Origin: Cryptomeria japonica
Lineage: Eukaryota; Streptophyta; Pinopsida; Cupressales; Cupressaceae
Assembly: GCF_030272615.1 (NCBI RefSeq)
Contig: NW_026729191.1
Coordinates: 88,805 to 152,804, forward strand
DNA: 64,000 nt
Direction: 5' to 3'
The position numbers and the translations under genes are program-made. Below the pieces are notes generated by a model. That model saw nothing but the letters and a program-made list of their open reading frames with translations, was not told where the DNA came from and made no database searches. The number at the start of each line of letters is the position of its first letter. Positions within the stretch are counted from its first letter, which is position 1. Below are positions 55,672-64,000 of this stretch, piece by piece.

Positions 55672-55830
55672 CAATTATATGTCTATGTAAAATGTATTAT
55701 ATGCATAGGATGTGTAACATGTATTGTATGCATAGGATCCTATGATGCACGGCAAGCAGTTATATGTATATTCAACATGTATTGTATACATAAGATGTGT
55801 AACATGTATTGTATGCATAAGATGTCGGTG
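55672..55830. repeat. Small duplicated patch of ATGTATTGTATGCATA words
   Basis: ATATGTMTATG, TGTGTAACATGTATTGTATGCATA and similar words occur twice, about 90 bases apart. Confidence 0.7.
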
Positions 55831-55926
55831 CATCGTAGGAACTGGATAAACATTGCCCACACGAACATCTCATTACATCAGGAGGGCAACATCCAAGACA
55901 ATCATTTTGACTAGGCTTTCCAAATT

Positions 55927-56229
55927 ATGAAATACACCTATTTTATATTGCACACAGCTAAGCCAGCCGTATGCAATGCGAGAAACACGCTCTTCTTCTT
56001 GCTAGAATTCCGCGTGGAGCGAAACTCGAGTACCATAAAATATAAATACAAAGCGCGCTCCAAATCATCCACTTCAACAACTCTCTGTGAAATTTCTCGC
56101 TACTTTCCATTGTTACCTGACCCTGTCTATATATAAATCTCATTTGAATTTCCTTATCACCATTCAACATTTCCATACCTCCATCACTATTACAACTACT
56201 ACGTTTTCTACTCTTGTCCTGATATTCCA
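55927..56229 (+). promoter_or_regulatory. Promoter of XTH copy 6
   Basis: Shares the blocks CCAGC-GTATGCAATG, ACACGCTCTTC, ATAAATACAAAGCGCGC, AATCATCCACTT-AACAACTCT, GTGAAATTTC and TACTTTCCATT with copies 4 and 5. The TATA box TATATATAAAT is at 56128-56138, about 95 bases before the ATG. The AAAGCGCGC block is common to copies 4, 5 and 6 and is a candidate regulatory element, an inference from conservation only. Confidence 0.7.
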
Positions 56230-57421
56230 ATGGATCTGTTACCATGTTTCCTCCTGGTAAGCCTTGTACTCTCCTCCTCCCACCTTGTTTCTGCAAATTT
56301 TTATAACGACTTTGACATCACATGGGGAAATGATCGTGCTAAGATACTCGACAATGGCCAACGCTTGCAGCTCACTCTCGATCAGTCCTCAGGTATATCA
56401 TCTCATTTGCTTGCTAAGATATTCATCTCTTTTTCTTACTCCATATATATGATTTTAACAGTATGCCGATTCCTGAACCCCTCCTCTGCTGTACTAAAAC
56501 AGGCTCAGGTTTCCAATCTAAGAATGAATATCTCTTTGGAAAAATCGATATGCAAATCAAGTTGGTGGCTGGTAACTCGGCCGGCACTGTCACTGCTTAC
56601 TATGTGAGTTTCTCTCTTACTCTTCCATACATATTTCTATTGTAGTCCCCAAATCAGTAGTGGGCAGCAGCAGGGAATTGAGTATTTATTGTCTATGAGT
56701 ACGGTGTCATAAAATGTTCATGGTCTGGTGCAGCTGTCCTCACAAGGGGATAAACACGACGAAATAGACTTCGATTTCCTGGGAAATCTATCTAGAGATC
56801 CCTATGTTATGCACACCAATGTTTTCTCACAAGGCAAAGGCAACCGTGAGCAGCAATTCTACCTCTGGTTCGACCCCACGGCAGACTTCCACACTTACTC
56901 CCTGCTCTGGAATCCCCAACAAATTATGTAAGTTAATGTTGTCCCTGCAACTTCAAATCAGCTACTGAATGTCCTCTTTTGCCTTGCCCTCCAGTTTTAA
57001 CATCATTATTGTAGTTTAATGTGTATTTCTGATTCCCTGCTGGTTTTCTGTGGATGGAACTCCGGTGAGAGTGTTCAAGAACAGCGAGGATTTGGGCGTT
57101 GCATATCCGAAGAATCAAGCGATGAGAATATATTCAAGCCTGTGGAACGCAGATGATTGGGCAACCAGAGGCGGTGCAGTGAAGATCGACTGGACCAAAT
57201 CCCCTTTTGTTGCCTCCTATGGAAATTTCAAAGCAGAGTCATGCTCCGCCTCTTCTGATTGCTCTGTGAATTCATGGTACGCTGCAGAGGCGTTGGAGGC
57301 GAGCGAGCAGGAGAAACTTGAATGGGTGCGGAAGAACTACATGATTTATGATTACTGTTCGGACAGTAAAAGGTTTCCACAGGGCTTTCCTGCTGAAGGC
57401 ACTCGCCAGGCATCCAACTGA
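56230..57421 (+). pseudogene. XTH: XTH copy 6, open exons but lost intron 3 acceptor and altered catalytic Glu
   Basis: The exons are 56230-56392, 56503-56603, 56734-56927 and, by homology, 57043-57421. Signal peptide [18 protein letters not shown] precedes [13 protein letters not shown]. No stop interrupts the joined exons. The bases before exon 4 are TG (57041-57042) where relatives have AG; the nearest upstream AG (57013-57014) would add 28 bases and shift the frame. The catalytic segment is [10 protein letters not shown]: the last Glu of ExDxE, the acid/base in GH16, is Asp (GAT, 56773-56775). NLSGDP is NLSRDP. The final conserved Cys is Gly (PAEGTR), and the normal TAG is CAG, adding QASN before TGA. 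Either a decaying gene or, less likely, a changed protein. Confidence 0.93.
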
Positions 57422-57707
57422 TTTCAAAGAAGCAACCTACATAAATTCTTTTATTCCTCCATTTTTTGTACCGATTTACAAGCCCAAGAGGCTATACTTT
57501 AAACGATTGCGATCCCACCCAATTAATTATATATTTTAGAAAGACATTACATCCAACTGTTAGCATTTAAGGAGCTTCAATTTCTTCCGACTGAGGACCG
57601 CCTCCTGTGAAATTCTCTAATACCAAAATTAATACATAATAATTCAATAATCAAACTAGCAAAATTAAATGGGATGCAAAAATTATGCTAGACAAGACCA
57701 ATCTCTT
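57422..57707. other. XTH copy 6 downstream flank up to the duplication edge
   Basis: 57422-57560 resembles the other XTH 3' flanks (CATTTTTTGTA-CGATTT-CAAGCCCAAGAGGCTATACTT). The large duplicated block begins at or before 57708; the window start prevents seeing whether this flank is also duplicated. Confidence 0.6.
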
Positions 57708-59812
57708 AATACACACAATTTGCTTCAATATAACTAGCGGTTGCACCTGGGTAAGGTGCAATGTGTACGGCCGATAGGAGTTTATATCAAGTCTATGTTG
57801 TTAAGATAGATCTCTCCTAACTAGGGTATTGATGGATTTGGAAGTCAACGCTAATTCCAATACCTTACCTTCTGCCATACTTTGTAAAGAATCCTCAAAG
57901 TCAAAGTTTTTGTATTTCAGCTAGATTAATGTTTGAGTTTAGAAAATAAAGATAAATTGTAAGGGTCATTTTGAGTCAGAACCAAGGGGCCTACAAATAT
58001 CAAAGCTAAATCCTTTTTATTCAATTCATGTGGTCACTTTCTTGAGCTTCTTACCTTTAGTAGAATTGTAGAATTATTGGTTTCATGGAAAATAATTAAT
58101 ACTCTGCAGTTTCTTTTTTCTTAAGGAAGCGTTTTTGTTTGAATGCAAGCTTGTAATATTGTCTTTATATATTTTAAAGAAAAAATAGCAATAGCATTGG
58201 CTTTCTTTATTAGAATACTCTTAATATAATTAACAACCACACTGTGGTAATTCAAAGAAAAGCATATGGCTAGAAATTAAAAGTTTCTAAACAGAATAGC
58301 TTGAGAAGAAATGATAAAAAACCAAATCCCAAAATCTTTTATAGGTTTCATAGTTAAGGAATGTAAAGATATTCAAACACATCTTTTGGTGGAGACTTGT
58401 AACCAAATATATCAAGGTGTTTATTGAAAGTGAAAACAATAAGAATGTCCAAATCTAATGAGTATGGTTCTTTGAGAGTACATATACGTCTATGAGACAA
58501 GGGTGAGAAGCTAGACAGAATATAAGTTGCACAACAAAATTTCTGGTGAAAGTACTCTATTGGCTAGGCCCTAGGATATATATTATTGAGGAAAAAAATT
58601 CATTCATTTTAAAGAAAATATATCAAATCCTGGACAAGATTATGGCATCTACTTGAATCAATAAATCACGTGACACTGTATTAATGCATAAAATAGAGCA
58701 CTATTGTTTTGCTCTATTTTCTCAATGCAATATGACTCAAAATAAGGGCATCTTGTAATGTACCTAAGCAGCTTACACAAGTGCAAGGCCTCCATTCCAT
58801 TATAAACATGGCATCTTAACTTATAGAACCAAAAGAACATTGTCGACAAAGGAGATTATTCTAATGGTTAATATATCGCTAGAAACCCATATTTCTTTAG
58901 TTGATTGAAAGGTGAGTCAACAAGTATGCCTGAGCCATGCATTTGTATGTGGCCCACTTAAAACTAAAGTGTGTTCCATTTTGTCTTCAATTTAACTCTT
59001 GCAAATTGAATCGTAATTGTTATGAATATTGTATCATCTACCTTAATATTTATTAAACTTGGAAATTGTGTTACAATAGATGCATTGCTAGAAAGTATAC
59101 TAATGAAAATGTCCTAGGATCCATATCTTGAGATGGTCAAGTGTTGTGTAGTTTTCAACTATTGTAACAAATTTATTTTATTTTTTGGTTTTGTCTCTCT
59201 TGGATAGGTCTTATTTTAAATTTACACCAACATTATTAGAGGTCTATAAGCTTTCTACATAATAATATTAAGGAAGGTGTGTTTATGAACCAATTATTTG
59301 AATTATTACTTGATATGAAAAATAAAACTGAGTCCTCGATTTTTTTGTCATATATCCATATCTAGTCATCTGAATCTGATCTCAGGGTTTTTAAAATACT
59401 AAATTAGACAAGTTATTGAAATTATATTTATTGATTGTAATGATTATTTTTATTGCAATTATTCATTTACATGTTCGATGTTGGACTAAGGGTTTATTGA
59501 TGTGTTAATATTAGTGGGAAGAAATGCCACATTACTCTTGAAGGTGAATTTGTTGTTTTTCCTCATATCGTTTTAAGGGGAAAGATAGGGGAAAGATAGC
59601 TCACTTTATGTTGTAGAAGAGGAGTGAAGAAAAATGAACAAGTTTGGTCACTCAATACCCACCTAGCATTTTGTAGATTAGTAAGTAATAAATTTCTTTT
59701 AAAAAGAATAATTGCTTAGAGATAGAAGGATTTTAGAAAAGAGTAAAGTGAGACATGAAAAATAATGGCTAAAAATGCTTAATCAAACTATTTGAAATTT
59801 TGAAGTGCATAC
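57708..59812. other. AT-rich spacer of the right duplicate
   Basis: Equivalent to 1-2106. No gene recognised. Confidence 0.6.
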
Positions 59813-60210
59813 CAATAACTGAATGTATATAGCTAGCTAAGAAATTAGCCTTCAGTCCTCCTGCAAGTGTGTAAACAATGACACAAAGTGGGATTAGAAA
59901 GCTAGCAGCATATATATTTACTCCAGTCGAAGAATTTACAATAGTAGATCTGCCCAGTAGTATCATTGTTATCAGAATGATGTTTGTCGAAAAACAAAAT
60001 GTGAGGAAGACCAAGTTTGCGGCAGATCCCCATCTATACATTACCAATGCAAGCTTCAATTAGATAGGCAATTCAAGTTACATGTTCATTTAAGTTAGTT
60101 GACAATATTATAATTCACCAATAGTTCACATACCTAGCACGTACAATCTCACAAACATTGTGTGCATATGAAGCCTTTCTTTTTATTTCAATAGCCATGA
60201 TTTCAATCAT
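59813..60210 (-). pseudogene. DUR3: DUR3-type urea transporter fragment (right copy)
   Basis: Same two exons as in the left copy: 60210-60134 (approximate upstream edge) and 60033-59813. The second exon differs from the left at three bases, all changing residues (left AVVNSP, right TIVNSS). The acceptor keeps AG, although TACAG has become TATAG. The deletion junction at 60231 lies about 20 bases upstream of the first exon. Confidence 0.85.
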
Positions 60211-60230
60211 CTTTCATTATGACAGAGGAG

Positions 60231-61352
60231 GATCTTAGTTATCTGGATGGATGTTGGTTTGAATACTCTTTTGGTGTTGGTTTTATCATCCTGTATTTAG
60301 GGTGGTTTGGAATGCATTTGGTGCCCTCTAAATATGTTGTTAATTACATTGTAGTTTATTACATCATGTTCCTTTGTTCTGGCTATGTGTTGGAAGATGC
60401 CTTGAGATGTTTACTTGGGTCTCACCTTGGTGTGTGGATATTTGCATGGAGTATTTTGCATTGGAATTGGTTATGTGGCCGACTAATTGATTATGTCTAC
60501 ATATTATCATTTTTAATGTCCTCTAGAGTATGTGTGAGCATTTGTGGATTGTCAAATCATTCATGGAATGCTAAATTATAATATGTTCTGGTTCCCTCTT
60601 TCTCTTAGAATGGACCAATCTAAGTATTTTAGGTAAGGGTGGCTTATTTTGTGTAATATTTCTTATTCTATTTTGGTTGAGCCTTAATTCGGATTTCAAT
60701 GTTGCATCTCATATTTAAGATGTGTAGATGGATAAACTAAGTGTGGATGAGAAGTGAATTGTGTGATAATTGTATGTGAATGATTTACAAACAGATTTGA
60801 GTTTGTGGTGATGAGAAAGTCAAGTTGAGAAGAGATTTGAACTTCATATATTCTACAAGACATAATGTTGTGACAGTGAAGATTATTACATATGTTTTCC
60901 ATGTTATTGATCACTAGAATATTGTCCAAGAACAATTTCATGATCAGGAGAATCCTTCTCAATTTTAGTTCAGCTATTTCAATCGTTGTTGATTGATAGT
61001 GGGTCCTTTGGTAGCAGTTTGTATTTTGTCTTGAAGAAGTGTTCTTCAGTTGTACAAGTCCTTCTTGTATCTTGCCTAAGGTAGTGCACCTTCATTATGC
61101 AAGTCCTTCAGGTGTTGGTACTCCTTGGTTTCAAGCCTAAAACGTTGTAAACATTGTTATCCATATTGTGAGTTATATTCTCCGTGGTTTTTCCCTGTTT
61201 GGGTTTTTCATGTAAATTTGGTTTTCATGTGTTATGTGTTTATGCTTGATGTGATAATGGTTAAAGTGTTGTTGAATAATTTGATTAATAGTTGTTGTTG
61301 AAGTTCCAGATCAATTCACCTTGCCCCCCTCAATCCTATTGCGTGTTCAACA
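60231..61352 (+). mobile_element. 5'-truncated solo LTR (right copy)
   Basis: Corresponds to 7531-8652 of the left solo LTR; the first 93 bases and the left target duplication were removed by the deletion. The right end (TTCAACA) and right target duplication AAAGG (61353-61357) remain. The 120-codon frame here is LTR sequence, not a gene. Confidence 0.9.
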
Positions 61353-61357
61353 AAAGG

Positions 61358-62585
61358 CCCTAGAAAGGATCAAAATAGTGATATAAGAATGACCTAGGAC
61401 TAATAAAGAATAAATAAATTATTCAACAATCAAATATATGAAACCTAATGTAAAAAACCAAAGAAAAGGTGGATAGGGTGTGAAACATCTAAGATTAGGT
61501 AATGATAAGAAAAAACCCTAAAAGAAGTAAAGAAATGAATGATCATACATGAGAAACATAAAAATATAAAAAAATCTTGTATGCAAGGTAAGTAATTAGA
61601 AACATTAACCTTGAAACCCTAATGAAGGGGAAGAAACCTTAAGGGAAAATTCTTTGTCATGTTAAAAATATAAGGTTAAAAAAATTTAAATAAAATTAAT
61701 AGATTTTCATTATAAACTCATTAAATATATGCAATCGATTAACAAATAGCAAACCTAGTTAATTTAGAGGTGGAGCTAATAATAGAATTAAAATAAACAT
61801 GATCTACTTAAATAGGGGTATAAGTGTACATAGCTCCAATATTTATGATGGATAAATAATATTGTTGTTGTTATGGAATGTTTCACCTATGATGTAAATA
61901 TTTCTCTCTTTCCCGATAAATAAATTATTATTCTATAAATTTGATCAAAATTTACAGCTATTATATCAAATATTATAGTAGATAAAAGTGCATATCGTGC
62001 ACTAAAAAGACATCTTATTTCATGCCACTTTGTGTTGATGTCATGGATATATGGTATCAATGTTCAATTGACTTCAAAAAGTGCACTATTTGACCTAAAT
62101 TTGTAGTCATCTCTAGATTTGTTTTATGTCTTCAATTATAAAACAAAATTGATCAATTTTTATAACATTTTACCATACTATACTAGGTCATGTATACACT
62201 ACTATCACTTCTATAAAACCATATTTGATCCAAATTTCTCACTTCTCATACTAAATTTTCAAGAATATGATCACAATCAATTGACATTGAAACTGTTTAT
62301 ATTAATATCTAAACCTTAAAAACATCTGAAATCATTTTTTTCATTCAAAATTAACATCATAATACATCTCACAGTAAACTATAATTACTTCAATTTAAAA
62401 AATCTTAATCTCGATTACATCAACATTTTGCATTCTCTCCTGGACATGTTTTAACTTCTTTACTATAGGATGTTTTTATTAGCTTACAAATGGTTTCAAA
62501 CCATTAGACCCGTCGATGGAATGGTTGCTTCCACTATCAATTGTTACCTGCCTAAGTGAGATGATATTTTGACGATCCAGCTTTG
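61358..62585. other. AT-rich spacer of the right duplicate
   Basis: Equivalent to 8658-9884. Nothing recognised. Confidence 0.5.
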
Positions 62586-62891
62586 TAGAAAGTGCTGAGA
62601 CGATGAGGGCTCCAGTTTTTAGTAGCCTCAAAAACTGCAAGAAACAAACTATTTTATAATGCTCACAGCCTGGCCAGCTGTACGCGGAACACGCTCTTCT
62701 AGCTGTACCTTCAAGTGCCAATCTGCCACATGCAATCTTCGTTTCTTTTTGCTAACACCAAATCTACCGTCACTATTATAATACACAGGCGTTCTCCGAC
62801 CCATCAACTTTCCTGTTACTTTCCCTTCTTTCCTCTTTTCCTTAGCTGAGACTGCTTCATACCTATTTATATCTATCCCAGGGATCTTCAT
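62586..62891 (+). promoter_or_regulatory. Orphan XTH-type promoter relic (right copy)
   Basis: Equivalent to 9885-10190, with single-base differences such as AGCTGTACC for AGCTGGACC. No XTH coding sequence follows. Confidence 0.65.
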
Positions 62892-62900
62892 CAGCCATCA

Positions 62901-63121
62901 TTCTACGCTTTACTCATTATTAATATGGAAACATCCAGCGCTGATCACAGAAATCCCTGATTCTCCGGAGCTGTTTCCATTTTCTGCAGATCGCTCTGTT
63001 CTCTTTGAGCTGTTTCTATTTTCTGCATTCTATTCTCATCTGTTTCTATTCTTTGTAACGATGGTTATTTAAAACCTCTTGACCCAATGTTCTGAATATA
63101 GTAGAATACGTAAAGTATTTT
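62901..63121 (+). mobile_element. Probable LTR remnant (right copy)
   Basis: Equivalent to 10200-10420. Confidence 0.4.
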
Positions 63122-63809
63122 CTGTCTTCACATCTCTTATCTCAACGGAAGTATACACTTGATCTTCTCAAGAAGACAAAGATGGACGGTGCAAAACCGG
63201 TTCGCACTCCTATTTGCAGCTAAGAAAAGTTGTCTAAATTCATCGGCTCTGCCTTCAGCGATCCAACTCTATACAAGAGTGTTGTTGGTGCTCTTCAGTA
63301 TCTCACCCTTACGAGACCAGATATTGCCTTCGCTGTCAATAAGGTATGCCAATTTATGCAACAGCCCACTGATGATCATTGGAATGCTGTCAAGCGTATC
63401 CTGCGGTACCTAAAGGAAACTCTCTCTTATGGACTGCAACTCAGCAAGTCTAGCCCTCTCACTCTTAATGCCTTTTCTGACTCAGATTGGGCTGGCTGCC
63501 CCGATGACCGTCGTTCTACTAGCGGTTACTGCATCTTCGTTGGCCCAAATCTGATTTCATGGAGTGCTCGAAAACAAAAGACTGTCTCAAGGTCTAGTAC
63601 TGAAGCTGAATATAGACGAGCTGCCATAGCCACTGCTGAGCTAATTTGGATTCAATCCCTCCTCTCTGAACTTGGATATTCTCCCCCTACTCCCCCTATT
63701 CTATGGTGTGACAATCTTGGTGCTACGTACCTCACGGCTAATTCAGTCTTTCATGCACGGACTAAGCACATTGAGATTGATTATCATTTCGTTCGTGAGA
63801 AAGTTGCTA
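63122..63809 (+). pseudogene. Ty1/copia RT/RNase H relic (right copy)
   Basis: Same structure as the left copy, including the in-frame TAA before KLSKFIG. It keeps the conserved Tyr in the RNase H STEAEY motif that the left copy lost. Defective: no gag, protease, integrase or complete LTRs. Confidence 0.9.
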
Positions 63810-64000
63810 AAAGAAGAGCCAAAGAATCTCACTCCCCCATATTCACCACTAACAAAAAATTGAAAAACTAAAACTAGGCCAAGACTAAAAATGGCCACAT
63901 TTTTCAGCCAAAAGAGAAAACACAAAAACCCTTTCACAAAAATAGAGACAACACCACCCGAATAAAATAAACAAAGAAAAACAGGGGGCAAATATCTCCT
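63810..64000. other. Start of unclassified A/C-rich repeat-like sequence
   Basis: Equivalent to 11109-11299. The window ends before the site where the left copy carries the hAT element. Confidence 0.5.

Larger units (their letters stand above)
57708..64000. repeat. Right copy of the large direct duplication
   Basis: Aligns to 1-11299. The offset is 57707 at the start, 57706 after a one-base indel in a T-run, and 52700-52701 after the 5,006-base deletion at 60231-60234. It continues past the window end. Confidence 0.95.

Overview
The window is AT-rich nuclear DNA from a land plant. It has introns with GT/AG borders, plant-type retrotransposon relics and long gene-poor spacers. The XTH and PPR wording, and the many gene fragments in wide AT-rich spacers, suggest a gymnosperm, probably a conifer. 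That assignment is inference from style and is not proven. No gene in the window looks clearly functional.

The core (16.4-57.4 kb) is a cluster of six copies of a xyloglucan endotransglucosylase/hydrolase gene (XTH, family GH16). One lies on the minus strand (16421-17545). Five lie on the plus strand (21605-21974, 25603-26602, 32864-34022, 45065-46225, 56230-57421). The four that keep all exons share a four-exon layout (about 163/101/194/367 bases, intron phases 1, 0, 2). Each copy carries its own lesion: nonsense codons, a lost splice donor or acceptor, deletions, missing exons, or changes in the ExDxE catalytic motif. Copies 4 and 5 are a recent pair inside a roughly 4-kb block duplicated at 30.57-34.40 and 42.45-46.58 kb. 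A broken 2-oxoglutarate/Fe(II) dioxygenase N-terminus travels with that block.

The two window ends are a direct duplication. Positions 1-11299 reappear at 57708-64000 with only about 25-30 differences counted by eye, except that the right copy lacks 5,006 bases. The block carries two exons of a DUR3-type urea transporter relic, a solo LTR with a 5-bp target duplication (complete only on the left), a promoter-like stretch resembling the XTH promoters but with no gene behind it, and a Ty1/copia reverse transcriptase/RNase H relic. The solo LTR shows that the right copy is the deleted one.

Other contents are a PPR gene relic, a non-autonomous hAT element with 8-bp target duplications, a tRNA-derived SINE with 18-bp target duplications, a Ty3/gypsy integrase relic, the first exon of a biotin synthase gene followed by diverged tandem repeats, a 2-kb polypyrimidine tract, several long CT/GA/CA/GAT microsatellites and a degenerate telomere-like patch. 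The rest is AT-rich spacer in which I recognise nothing. I see no new biological system. The most informative content is the decay and duplication history of the XTH cluster.
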